NCBI GenBank assembly: GCA_035294465.1
Contig: DATGKW010000058.1
Coordinates: 1-16,977 of the forward strand
Length of the DNA stretch: 16,977 nucleotides
Source of the DNA: Paraktedonobacter sp035294465
GTDB lineage: Bacteria; Chloroflexota; Ktedonobacteria; Ktedonobacterales; Ktedonobacteraceae
Reading direction: 5' to 3'
The position numbers and the translations under genes are program-made. This document shows, in pieces, positions 6,328-14,818 of this stretch. The first letter of the stretch is position 1; the number at the start of each line of letters is the position of its first letter. The notes beneath the pieces were generated by a model. The model made no database searches. It had not been told where the DNA came from and worked only from the letters and a program-made list of their open reading frames with translations.

Positions 6328-8808
6328 TTGTCACAGCCTGGATCTCACATAAGCCAGCCCTGGGACCCGGCATCCGAGAACGATTGGCAGGCCGGTATTG
6401 AACCCCTGCCCGTGCTCATGGAAGCCTGCCAGGGTTACGAATCCTGTATAGCTCCCGATCAGTTACTCGCCGATATCCGGGCCGCCAGCTACGATGGTAT
6501 TTCTGAACGGGAAAAATGGCAGATCATGATCATGGCAGCGCGGGCATATATCGAACGCGAACCCGCTGCGACCTTCGTCGCTGCTCGTCTCCTGTTGCTC
6601 GCTCTCTATCACGAAGTCCTGGGGCCGGCCCCGGCGATGCCTATCGCGCTCTCGCACGCCTCGACCATCTACGCATCTTACCTGCCCAACTACCTCCAGC
6701 GTGGGGTCGAGGCAGGTCTCCTCGATAAGCGGTTGCTGGACTTTGACCTCTCTGTGCTGGCTCAGGCCCTGCGCCCTGAGCGCGATCTGTTCTTCGCCTA
6801 TCCAGGTTTGCAAACTCTCTACGATCGTTACCTGCTCCAGCACCAGAAGCAACGTATTGAATTGCCCCAACTCTTCTGGATGCGCGTAGCAATGGGAGTA
6901 GCCCTCACTGAAACAGCCAGGGAACAACGCGCCATCGAGTTCTACGAGATCCTCTCGCAATTCTATTTCACTCCCGCTACACCCACGCTCTTCAATGCTG
7001 GCACCTGTCATCCGCAACTCTCTTCCTGCTACCTCACCACCGTAAAGGACGATCTGTGGCACATCTTCAAGTGTCTTCAAGATAATGCCCTGCTTTCAAA
7101 ATGGGCCGGAGGGTTGGGGAATGACTGGACCAACATTCGCGCTTCCGGCGCTCCCATCCGTGGGACAAATGGCAGCAGCCAGGGGGTGATTCCTTTCCTC
7201 AAAGTGGTGAACGATGCTGCTGTGGCGGTCAACCAGGGCGGGAAACGCAAAGGCGCTGTCTGTGCTTATCTGGAGAACTGGCACCTGGATATCGAAGAGT
7301 TTTTGGATCTGCGCCGCAATACAGGCGATGAGCGCCGACGTACCCACGATTTGCATACTGCCTGCTGGATCTCCGACGAGTTTATGCAGCGAGTGCAAAA
7401 CGGTGAAATGTGGACGCTCTTCAGCCCGCACGAGGTGGCCGATCTGCACGAACTGTATGGTCAGGCTTTCGCCAGGCGCTACCGCGAGTATGAGCGCCTG
7501 GCCGAAGACGGCAAGATCCAGCACTTCAAACGGCTGCCGGCCCTCGATCTCTGGCGCAAAATGCTCACTCGCCTCTTTGAAACCGGTCATCCCTGGATCA
7601 CCTGGAAGGATCCGGCCAATATCCGCTCGCCGCAGGACCATGCCGGCGTCGTTCATAGTAGCAATCTCTGCACCGAGATCCTGCTCAACACCTCGTTTGA
7701 AGAGACGGCGGTTTGTAATCTCGGTTCGATTAACCTTGCCGCCCATATCGTGGCCGGCGATCTCGATCACGCCAGGCTGCAAGCCACTATTCGTACTGCT
7801 ATGCGCATGCTCGACAATGTTATAGATATCAATTATTACCCGACTCCAGAGGCGCAGCAGGCCAACATGCGTCATCGCCCGGTTGGCCTGGGGCTGATGG
7901 GCTTCCAGGATGCGCTCTTTCTCCTCGGACTGAGTTATGCCTCGCAAGGGGCCGTCGAATTCGCTGATCGCAGTATGGAAGCCATTGCATATTATGCGAT
8001 CCTGGCCTCTAGCGAACTGGCGGCAGAGCGTGGCTGCTATCCCAGCTATCGCGGATCAAAATGGCAGAGAGGAATTCTCCCCTGCGACAGCCTCGCTTTG
8101 CTGGAAGCCGAGCGCGGTGAGGCGCTGGTAGTGGACCGCAGCATGACGCAGGACTGGCAGCACGTGCGGCGTGCAATCCAGCATCATGGGATGCGTAACA
8201 GCAACGTGCTGGCGATTGCCCCTACGGCGACCATCTCCATAATTGCAGGAGCCAGCCCTTCGATTGAACCTGCCTACAAGAACCTGTTTGTTCGAAGCAC
8301 ACTCTCCGGCGAATTTACCTGCATCAATAGCTTTCTCGTCGCTGACCTGAAAGCTGCCGGTCTCTGGAACGCAGAGATGCTGGAGGCGCTCAAATATTAC
8401 GACGGATCGTTGCAGGCATTGCCACTGGTCCCCGAAGCGCTCAAGCAACGGTATCTTACTGCCTTTGAGATCGATCCCGCCTGGCTGATCGAGTGCGCCA
8501 GCCGCCGCCAGAAATGGATCGATATGGGCCAATCGCTGGATCTCTATCTGAGCGTACCGGATGGCAAGAAGCTGCACGAGATCTATATGCTGGCCTGGAA
8601 GAAAGGGTTAAAAACCACCTACTATCTGCGTACCCTGGCCGCGACTCAGGTCGAAAAGTCTACCATCGACCTTAACCGCTGGGGGATTCAGCCGCGCTGG
8701 ATGAAGCACCGTAGCCCTTCCAGCACCATCCAGGTAACGCGGGAAGCATCGCAGCCTATCACCTCGCGTACCTGCTCCGCTGACGGAGAGTGTGAGGCCT
8801 GCCAGTAA
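6328..8808 (+). CDS. nrdA: class I ribonucleoside-diphosphate reductase, alpha subunit, no ATP cone
   Basis: An 826-residue catalytic subunit that reduces ribonucleoside diphosphates to deoxy forms with NrdB. Active-site residues line up with E. coli NrdA: Cys234 in QLSSCYL, Asn446-Cys448-Glu450 in SNLCTEI, Cys463 in TAVCNLGSINL, the radical-transfer pair Tyr765-Tyr766, and the C-terminal redox pair Cys822/Cys825 (CEAC). The protein begins within the segment that normally follows the N-terminal ATP cone, so the dATP activity switch is absent. The frame is open back to 6148, through the riboswitch and terminator. TTG at 6328 is chosen because GGAGG (6316-6320) lies seven bases before it; ATG at 6307 has no binding site and would overlap the terminator end. 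nrdB follows after 28 bases. Confidence 0.96.
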   Translation: MSQPGSHISQPWDPASENDWQAGIEPLPVLMEACQGYESCIAPDQLLADIRAASYDGISEREKWQIMIMAARAYIEREPAATFVAARLLLLALYHEVLGPAPAMPIALSHASTIYASYLPNYLQRGVEAGLLDKRLLDFDLSVLAQALRPERDLFFAYPGLQTLYDRYLLQHQKQRIELPQLFWMRVAMGVALTETAREQRAIEFYEILSQFYFTPATPTLFNAGTCHPQLSSCYLTTVKDDLWHIFKCLQDNALLSKWAGGLGNDWTNIRASGAPIRGTNGSSQGVIPFLKVVNDAAVAVNQGGKRKGAVCAYLENWHLDIEEFLDLRRNTGDERRRTHDLHTACWISDEFMQRVQNGEMWTLFSPHEVADLHELYGQAFARRYREYERLAEDGKIQHFKRLPALDLWRKMLTRLFETGHPWITWKDPANIRSPQDHAGVVHSSNLCTEILLNTSFEETAVCNLGSINLAAHIVAGDLDHARLQATIRTAMRMLDNVIDINYYPTPEAQQANMRHRPVGLGLMGFQDALFLLGLSYASQGAVEFADRSMEAIAYYAILASSELAAERGCYPSYRGSKWQRGILPCDSLALLEAERGEALVVDRSMTQDWQHVRRAIQHHGMRNSNVLAIAPTATISIIAGASPSIEPAYKNLFVRSTLSGEFTCINSFLVADLKAAGLWNAEMLEALKYYDGSLQALPLVPEALKQRYLTAFEIDPAWLIECASRRQKWIDMGQSLDLYLSVPDGKKLHEIYMLAWKKGLKTTYYLRTLAATQVEKSTIDLNRWGIQPRWMKHRSPSSTIQVTREASQPITSRTCSADGECEACQ

Positions 8809-8836
8809 GCGCGTCGAAGAAAGGAGAAAAGAGTCT

Positions 8837-9868
8837 GTGCAATTCTATGCGGAAGAGCCATTATGGCTGCCAGAGAAACGATTGATAAATGGCGATCAGG
8901 TGACGGTTAATCAAGTGATGCCGCTCAAATATCGCTGGGCATGGGAACATTACCTGCACGGCTGCGCCAACCACTGGATGCCGCACGAGGTGCCGATGGC
9001 CGGCGATATCGAAACCTGGCGCGGTCAGACGCTCTCAGAAGCAGAGCGCCTGGTCATCCTGCGCAATCTGGGTTTCTTCGCCACCGCCGAGAGCCTGGTA
9101 GGAAATAACCTGGTGCTGGCTATTTTTAAACATGTTACCAACGCGGAGTGCCGCCAGTACCTCTTGCGCCAGGCATTCGAAGAAGCCGTCCACACTCACG
9201 CTTTCCTGCATATCGTCGAGAGTCTGGGGCTTGACGAGCGTGAGGTGTTCACGATGTATCACACGATTCCCGCCATTGCGCGCAAAGATGCCTTCGAGAT
9301 GCGACTGACCAGCGCACTGCTCGATCCGACCTTCTCGACAGAGCAGGCCGAGGGGGCGCAGCGATTCCTCGAAAATCTCATCGGGTATTATGTAATCATG
9401 GAGGGACTCTTTTTTTACAGTGGCTTCGCAATGATCCTCTCGTTTCACCGGCGCAATCTGATGACCGGCATTGGTGAACAGTTTCAGTACATCGTGCGCG
9501 ATGAGACGATCCATCTCAACTTTGGCATTGATCTCATCAACGGCATTAAAGCTGAAAATCCCCACCTCTGGACACCGGCGTTCGCTCAGCATATCGTTGA
9601 ACTGATTCAAGAAGCGGTGGAGCTCGAGATCGCCTACGCGCTGGATTGCCTCCCACATGGTATTGTGGGCTTGCATGCTTCCGCTTTCCGCCAGTATGTG
9701 CGCCATATCGCTGATCGGCGCCTCGAAAGGATTGGCCTGCCTGCTCTCTACCATGAGCCACATCCTTTTCCCTGGCTGAGCGAGACTATTGACCTGGGTA
9801 AAGAAAAGAACTTTTTTGAGACACGCGTGACCGAGTATCGCTCAGCCGCAGCACTGACCTGGGATTAG
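8837..9868 (+). CDS. nrdB: ribonucleotide reductase beta subunit, class Ic type
   Basis: A 343-residue ferritin-like radical subunit. The six metal ligands are present with E. coli spacing: Glu85, Glu116, His119, Glu189, Glu223 and His226. The residue four after His119, where class Ia enzymes carry the radical tyrosine (Tyr122 in E. coli), is Phe123 in EEAVHTHAF, and the first ligand is Glu, not Asp. Both features mark class Ic proteins such as that of Chlamydia trachomatis, which use a Mn/Fe cofactor in place of a tyrosyl radical. Trp47 and Asp222 of the radical path and a C-terminal Tyr334 are present. GTG at 8837 is preferred over the in-frame GTG at 8792 because AAGGAG (8821-8826) precedes it. 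No ATP cone is fused to this subunit. It lies between nrdA and metE. Confidence 0.95.
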   Translation: MQFYAEEPLWLPEKRLINGDQVTVNQVMPLKYRWAWEHYLHGCANHWMPHEVPMAGDIETWRGQTLSEAERLVILRNLGFFATAESLVGNNLVLAIFKHVTNAECRQYLLRQAFEEAVHTHAFLHIVESLGLDEREVFTMYHTIPAIARKDAFEMRLTSALLDPTFSTEQAEGAQRFLENLIGYYVIMEGLFFYSGFAMILSFHRRNLMTGIGEQFQYIVRDETIHLNFGIDLINGIKAENPHLWTPAFAQHIVELIQEAVELEIAYALDCLPHGIVGLHASAFRQYVRHIADRRLERIGLPALYHEPHPFPWLSETIDLGKEKNFFETRVTEYRSAAALTWD

Positions 9869-9897
9869 AGCGAGGCCAGTAAGGAAAGGAGACCCCG

Positions 9898-12219
9898 ATG
9901 GTACAGGCAACGAATCTTGGCTATCCGCGTATCGGCGTCAGGCGCGAGTTAAAGAAGGCTCTGGAGCAGTTCTGGTCCGGGGATCTGAGCGAAGCCGGAT
10001 TGCTGGACCAGGCCGCCGCCCTGCGCCGGCAGCACTGGCAGCTCCAGCAAAGCCTGGGCGTGCAGCATATCCCTTCCAACGATTTCTCATTGTACGACCA
10101 TGTGCTCGACACGGTCGTACTGACAGGCGCTACTCCGCCGCGCTTTCGCCGGAAGGATGGCCGGGTCGATCTGCGCACGTATTTCGCGATGGCTCGTGGC
10201 ATGGAGGCAGAGGGCACAGGAGGTGAGGCGCTCGCCCCGCTGGAAATGACCAAGTGGTTTGATACTAACTACCACTCTCTCGTACCGGAATTCTCCGAGG
10301 ATCAGTCGTTTCGGCTGTCTTCAGACAAACCCCTGGCCGAGTTCGTCGAAGCCAGCACGCTTGGCATACATACCCGCCCCGTACTGCTTGGTCCGCTCTC
10401 GTTTTTGCTTCTTGGTAAAAGATCCAGGAAGAGTATGGCAACTTCTGCGCTTCTGGACCGCCTGCTACCGGTTTATGAGGAACTTCTTGAAACACTGGCA
10501 AAGGCAGGAGCAAACTGGCTTCAGATCGATGAACCGTGTCTGGCGCAGGATCTGGATGGAGACGTACCGGCCCTCTTGCAGAGGGCGTATGGCCGCCTGG
10601 GGGCTATCTCGCCTGCGCTGCGCCTGCTCCTGGCAATCTACTTCGGCGATGCCGGCCCCTATCTGCCCACCATCCTTCGCCTTCCCATCGCGGCTGTGCA
10701 TCTGGACCTCGTGCGGGCACCGCAGCAACTTGAGCTGGCGCTAAAACTGGCGCCGGCTTCCCTGACCCTCTCGCTCGGCCTCGTCGATGGCCGCAACGTC
10801 TGGCGGACCGATCTGGACCGCGCTCTTGCCATGATTGAGCGCAGCGTGCAGGCCCTGGGTAAAGAGCGCTTGCTGATCGGCCCTTCCTGCTCGCTCCTGC
10901 ATGTCCCGGTAGATCTGACACAGGAAAGCGACATTTCAGAGGAATTGCGCGGCTGCCTTGCCTTTGCGCGACAGAAAATCGAGGAAATTGTCCTGCTCAC
11001 CCGTGCTGCAAATGAAGGAGTGGCGGCAATCGCCGATGCTCTGGAGGCGCAGCGAGAAGCGTTCAGACGCCGGCAGGTCTCGCCGTCTATTCACAACGAA
11101 GCGGTGAAGCGGCGTGTGCAGGAGGTGCGGGGACGCATGCCGCAGCGGAAGAGTTCTTTCGCCGAGCGGAGGAAGCTCCAGCAGGCCAGATTGCGTCTCC
11201 CCATTCTGCCGACGACAACTATTGGCTCATTTCCGCAGACCGGTGAGGTACGCGCAGCGCGGGCGGCCTGCAAAAACGGGAAGCTGGAGACGGACCGTTA
11301 TGAGGAGTTTCTGCGTCACGAGATCGCGCAGGCCATCCGCTTCCAGGAAGAAATCGGACTGGATGTGCTTGTCCACGGCGAGTTTGAACGCAGCGATATG
11401 GTTGAATATTTCGCCGAGCAACTCAATGGCTTTCTGTTTACCCGCCACGGTTGGGTGCAGAGCTATGGCTCGCGCTGCGTTCGACCACCCATTATCTATG
11501 GAGATATCAGCCGTCCAGCGCCCATCACAGTGCGCTGGGCGCGCTTTGCCCAATCGTTGACGCAGAGACCGGTGAAAGGGATGTTGACCGGCCCGGTAAC
11601 GATGATGCACTGGTCTTTTGTGCGCGACGATCAACCATTGGAGGAAACCTGTTACCAACTCGCGCTGGCCCTTCACGACGAAGTACAGGACCTGGAGGCC
11701 GCTGGGATTACCGTGATCCAGATTGATGAACCTGCCCTGCGCGAAGGTCTGCCTCTGCGTCGCTCCGCGTGGAGCGCCTATCTGGACCTGGCTGTTGCCT
11801 GTTTCCGCCTGACCTGCTGCGATGTACTCGATGAGACCCAGATCCATACCCACATGTGTTACGCGAATTTTACTGATATTATTGAAGCCATAGGACGCAT
11901 GGATGCCGATGTGCTCTCGCTTGAAGCTTCACGTTCGCAGATGGAGATGTTGCAGGCGTTCGCAGCACATGGCTACCCTAACGACGTTGGCCCAGGCGTG
12001 TATGACGTGCATTCGCCACATATTCCTTCCGTGCGGGAGTATAGAGAGCATCTAACAGGCATCTTGCAAGCCTTCCCGGCTGAACGTGTCTGGGTGAACC
12101 CGGACTGCGGTCTGAAAACGCGGCGCTGGGAGGAAGTCAGGCCAGCGCTGGCCCACCTGGTGGCAGCAGCGAGGATAGTGCGCGCCCTGGTAGAGACGAG
12201 CAGGCCCGATCAGGCTTGA
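9898..12219 (+). CDS. metE: cobalamin-independent methionine synthase
   Basis: A 773-residue 5-methyltetrahydropteroyltriglutamate-homocysteine methyltransferase, full length for MetE, which makes methionine without B12. The N-terminal domain starts NLGYPRIGVRRELKKALE, and the C-terminal catalytic domain starts near LPTTTIGSFPQT. Zinc ligands are His652 and Cys654 in IHTHMCY, Glu676 in LSLEASRS, and Cys737 in VNPDCGLKTR, each eleven positions from the E. coli residues. The ATG follows GGAG with a six-base gap and lies 29 bases after nrdB. No terminator or second riboswitch is seen in that gap, so metE should be read from the nrd promoter and share its B12 control. Confidence 0.97.
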   Translation: MVQATNLGYPRIGVRRELKKALEQFWSGDLSEAGLLDQAAALRRQHWQLQQSLGVQHIPSNDFSLYDHVLDTVVLTGATPPRFRRKDGRVDLRTYFAMARGMEAEGTGGEALAPLEMTKWFDTNYHSLVPEFSEDQSFRLSSDKPLAEFVEASTLGIHTRPVLLGPLSFLLLGKRSRKSMATSALLDRLLPVYEELLETLAKAGANWLQIDEPCLAQDLDGDVPALLQRAYGRLGAISPALRLLLAIYFGDAGPYLPTILRLPIAAVHLDLVRAPQQLELALKLAPASLTLSLGLVDGRNVWRTDLDRALAMIERSVQALGKERLLIGPSCSLLHVPVDLTQESDISEELRGCLAFARQKIEEIVLLTRAANEGVAAIADALEAQREAFRRRQVSPSIHNEAVKRRVQEVRGRMPQRKSSFAERRKLQQARLRLPILPTTTIGSFPQTGEVRAARAACKNGKLETDRYEEFLRHEIAQAIRFQEEIGLDVLVHGEFERSDMVEYFAEQLNGFLFTRHGWVQSYGSRCVRPPIIYGDISRPAPITVRWARFAQSLTQRPVKGMLTGPVTMMHWSFVRDDQPLEETCYQLALALHDEVQDLEAAGITVIQIDEPALREGLPLRRSAWSAYLDLAVACFRLTCCDVLDETQIHTHMCYANFTDIIEAIGRMDADVLSLEASRSQMEMLQAFAAHGYPNDVGPGVYDVHSPHIPSVREYREHLTGILQAFPAERVWVNPDCGLKTRRWEEVRPALAHLVAAARIVRALVETSRPDQA

Positions 12220-12440
12220 GTGCGATCTCACGTATTGTCTGGCCGATCTTTTTCACCGCTCTGTCTCAGAAACAAACGGCCAGCGACCTGGAAAAGGGAA
12301 TCGCCTGTACGCGCACCCCGGCATACATCATCAAGCAGGGCCAGGAGATACGCCAGTCCCAGGGGGTTCCCATTGACGAACAACTGACGGTACAATCTAT
12401 TATCAAGGACGTGAACGTAGCGGCTTTTGTGTCTGAGTAG
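12216..12440 (+). pseudogene. doubtful ORF, possible remnant of a PhzF-type gene; rest of gap empty
   Basis: The 430 bases between metE and the mutarotase gene hold no convincing intact gene. One 74-codon frame starts at a TTG overlapping the metE stop and has no ribosome binding site of its own. Its end, with RTPAYIIKQGQEI, then DVNVAAFVSE, and QGALF in the next frame, faintly resembles the C-terminal end of PhzF-family isomerases (QGxEMGRPS, then VxVGG). If real it is a decayed fragment. A 122-codon frame on the opposite strand (12228-12596) is not recognisable either. No clear promoter for the downstream sugar operon was found here, though one must lie in this gap or upstream. Confidence 0.2.
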
Positions 12441-12649
12441 ACAAGGAGCTTTATTCGCAGGGCCACAAACCTCTAGTGGTTCCAGAAAAGAAGCTGCCTG
12501 TTGGTGATGGAGCTTGATAATGGAAAAAACGGCTTTTCTATCTGGATCTTGCGACAGTGGAAAGCCTGTTTGCCAGACTCTATCAAAGGGAGACAAAAAG
12601 CCGGCTATTGACGAGCAGCAATGAATAGCTACAGAATAAGGAGTTGAAC

Positions 12650-12973
12650 ATGCGCAGAATTGGGCAGATTATAGGCTTGAAAGCAGACCAGATCGAGGCG
12701 TATGAACGCCTGCATGCCGCTGTGTGGCCCGAAGTGCTGGCGACGATTACCGCATGCAACATCCGCAACTACAGCATTTTTCGTCATGGCGAACTGCTCT
12801 TTGCATATTTTGAATATGTCGGCGACGATTACGAGGCCGATATGGCAAAGATGGCTGCCGACCCCAAAACCCGCGAATGGTGGACCCTGACCGATCCAAT
12901 GCAAGTTCCCCTGGAGACGCGTGCGTCCGGCGAATGGTGGACGAGAATGAAGGAAGTGTTTCACACAGACTGA
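12650..12973 (+). CDS. rhaM: L-rhamnose mutarotase family protein (sugar mutarotase)
   Basis: A 107-residue member of the RhaM/YiiL family (COG3254), which interconverts the alpha and beta forms of a 6-deoxy-L-sugar. The catalytic His22 (YERLHAAVWPEV) and Tyr41 fall at the positions known in E. coli YiiL, and the paired Trp77-Trp78 in TREWWTL are present. ATG at 12650 is preferred over TTG at 12644 because AAGGAG (12638-12643) gives a six-base gap. It is the first gene of a four-gene operon. Since the neighbours fit L-fucose oxidation, this copy may act on L-fucose instead of L-rhamnose; members of this family occur in both kinds of cluster. Confidence 0.92.
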   Translation: MRRIGQIIGLKADQIEAYERLHAAVWPEVLATITACNIRNYSIFRHGELLFAYFEYVGDDYEADMAKMAADPKTREWWTLTDPMQVPLETRASGEWWTRMKEVFHTD

Positions 12974-13017
12974 TCGTTTCGCATGTGATATATAACGCAA
13001 GAAGAAAGGATAGAGGA

Positions 13018-13794
13018 GTGTTTCGTTTAGATAGAAAAAATGCTTTCGTGACAGGGGCAGGATCGGGCATCGGGGAGCAGATCGCCCGGCTTTTTGCGCA
13101 ACAGGGCGCGCACGTCATTCTCGCCGACATCGACGCAGATGCGGCTGAGCGCGTTGCCAGTGGGATCCGCGCTGCTGAAGGAAGCGCGCGTGTGCAACAG
13201 CTTGATGTAGCTGATGAGTCCCAGGTCAGGGCCGCGCTAGAGCAGGTTGCCGCTACCGAAGGCCGGCTCGATATTCTGGTCAACAATGCCGGTATCAGCC
13301 ATGTTGGCACTATTCTGGAGACCAGCTTGCAGGATTGGGAGCGCGTGATGAGCGTCAACGCGCGCGGCGTCTTTCTCTGCGCTCGCGAGGGAGTGAAGCA
13401 GATGCTGGCGCAATCGCCGTCTGGAGGCGTGATCATCAACATGGCCTCGACTGTCGCCATGATCGGGGTCGAGCGCCGTCTGCCCTATAGCGCCAGCAAG
13501 GGGGCCGTGCTGGCCCTGACGCGCTCGATTGCCATTGATTTTGTCACGCAAGGGATTCGCTGCAACGCCATCTGTCCTGGCACCGTACAGACGCCATTTG
13601 TAGAAAATTATCTGGCGCGCAACTTCGCCGGACACGAGGAGGAAGTGCGCCAGCAGCTTCACGCCCGCCAGCCTCTTGGGCGCATGGGACGACCAGACGA
13701 AATTGCCTCTGCCGCGCTCTACCTGGCTTCAGACGAGGCTTCTTTTGTGACTGGCTCGGCGCTGGTCATCGATGGCGGCTGGACTGCCAAATAG
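13018..13794 (+). CDS. short-chain dehydrogenase, probably 2-keto-3-deoxy-L-fuconate dehydrogenase
   Basis: A 258-residue classical SDR. It has the cofactor motif TGAGSGIG (12-19), Asp37 at the end of the second strand (favouring NAD over NADP), NNAG (89-92), Asn114, and the catalytic Ser144, Tyr157 and Lys161 (YSASK). The C-terminal part (CPGTVQTPFV, then RQPLGRMGRPDEIASAALYL) resembles 2-keto-3-deoxy-L-fuconate and BDH2-type dehydrogenases. With fucD and the lactonase in the neighbourhood, oxidation of 2-keto-3-deoxy-L-fuconate is the best guess; L-fucose dehydrogenase is the main alternative, since some of those are also SDRs. GTG at 13018 is chosen for AAAGGA seven bases upstream; the frame opens earlier, inside the mutarotase gene. 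Confidence 0.88.
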   Translation: MFRLDRKNAFVTGAGSGIGEQIARLFAQQGAHVILADIDADAAERVASGIRAAEGSARVQQLDVADESQVRAALEQVAATEGRLDILVNNAGISHVGTILETSLQDWERVMSVNARGVFLCAREGVKQMLAQSPSGGVIINMASTVAMIGVERRLPYSASKGAVLALTRSIAIDFVTQGIRCNAICPGTVQTPFVENYLARNFAGHEEEVRQQLHARQPLGRMGRPDEIASAALYLASDEASFVTGSALVIDGGWTAK

Positions 13795-13830
13795 AGCAGA
13801 GAAGTAGAGTGAGGAAAGGAATAAAAGTCT

Positions 13831-14802
13831 ATGCCTTCTCGACCTGAAGCGGCGGGACCATTTGCTCCGCGTCCGCTTGGCTCAACGGGTTTGCAGGTAA
13901 CGCCGATCTGTATTGGCACGGCCTCTCTGGGAAATATGCCGGAAACGTTCGCTTACGAGGTTCCTGAGGAGCGCGCGCTGGCTACGATCCGCGCTTTCTT
14001 CGCCAGCCGCGACAACAGCGGGACCCATCCTCTCAACTTCCTGGATACAGCCGCTTCCTATGGCGATGGCGAGAGCGAGCGGCGCATCGGTAAGATACTC
14101 GGCGAGCTTGGTGGGCTGCCACCCGGCTATGTGCTGGCGACCAAGGCCGACCGCGATTTGCAGACCGGCAGCTTTACCGGCGCGCAGATGCGCCGGAGCG
14201 TTGAGCGCAGCCTGCGTTTGCTTGGCCTGGAGCAGCTCCAGCTTGTCTACTTGCACGATCCCGAACATATTTCCTTTGAAGAGGCTATGCAGCCAGACGG
14301 TCCCGTCGAGGTGTTGCAGCAATGTAAAGCCGAGGGGTTAATCGCGCATCTGGGCGTTGCCGGTGGGCCGATAGATCTGATGATCCGCTTCGTCGAAACC
14401 GGCCTCTTTGAAGCGGCTATTTCGCATAACCGCTTTACGCTCCTCAACCGCGAGGCCGAACCGCTCTGGGAAGTATGTGCGCGCCGAGGCGTCGCGATGG
14501 TCAACGCTGCGCCATATGGTAGCGGTCTTCTGGCAAAAGGCCCGCGCGCGTATCCACGCTATATGTATGATCAGGCGCCGTCCGAGCTTCTGCGCCGTGC
14601 CGGGCGGATGGAGGAGGCGTGTGAACGGCATGGCCTGCCACTGGCTGCGGCTGCTCTGCAATTCTCGCTGCGTGATCCGCGCATTACATCCACAATTGTC
14701 GGTGTAACGCGCCCTGCACGAATTACTGAAACGCTGAAGCTAGCGCAGCAGCCCATTCCAGATGAACTCTGGATCGAACTGGATTCCATTTATCAGTCCT
14801 GA
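13831..14802 (+). CDS. aldo/keto reductase, probable L-fucose (aldose 1-) dehydrogenase
   Basis: A 323-residue aldo/keto reductase. The catalytic tetrad is visible: Asp72 and Tyr77 in FLDTAASYGDGESE, Lys105 in LATKAD and His142 in YLHDPE. The start region RPLGSTGLQVTPICIGTASLG and the C-terminal cofactor segment TSTIVGVTRPARI are typical. It most resembles the D-threo-aldose 1-dehydrogenase/L-fucose dehydrogenase branch, which oxidises the sugar at C1 to a lactone. That fits its place between the SDR and a lactonase. The ATG follows GAGGAAAGGA with a ten-base gap, and the gene lies 36 bases after the SDR. The exact substrate is inferred from context. Confidence 0.9.
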   Translation: MPSRPEAAGPFAPRPLGSTGLQVTPICIGTASLGNMPETFAYEVPEERALATIRAFFASRDNSGTHPLNFLDTAASYGDGESERRIGKILGELGGLPPGYVLATKADRDLQTGSFTGAQMRRSVERSLRLLGLEQLQLVYLHDPEHISFEEAMQPDGPVEVLQQCKAEGLIAHLGVAGGPIDLMIRFVETGLFEAAISHNRFTLLNREAEPLWEVCARRGVAMVNAAPYGSGLLAKGPRAYPRYMYDQAPSELLRRAGRMEEACERHGLPLAAAALQFSLRDPRITSTIVGVTRPARITETLKLAQQPIPDELWIELDSIYQS

Positions 14803-14818
14803 GAGGAAGGACTCATCT

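Noticed and set aside
8792..8836. Upstream GTG start of NrdB overlapping the nrdA stop
   Set aside because: The extra 15 residues are basic and unlike NrdB, and the AAGGAG site lies inside them, ten bases before the GTG at 8837.
9869..9897. Separate riboswitch or promoter for metE
   Set aside because: The gap to nrdB is only 29 bases and holds just the ribosome binding site.
12228..12596. 122-codon minus-strand frame in the gap after metE
   Set aside because: No recognisable domain, no ribosome binding site, and overlap with another doubtful frame; not enough to call a gene.
12608..12635. TTGACG plus TACAGA as promoter of the sugar operon
   Set aside because: The spacer is 16 and the -10 matches only three of six positions; transcription would start on top of the mutarotase ribosome binding site.
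12877..13017. Upstream start of the SDR inside the mutarotase gene
   Set aside because: The nucleotide-binding fold begins only a few residues after GTG 13018, which has AAAGGA in front; the upstream part is a frame shadow of the mutarotase.
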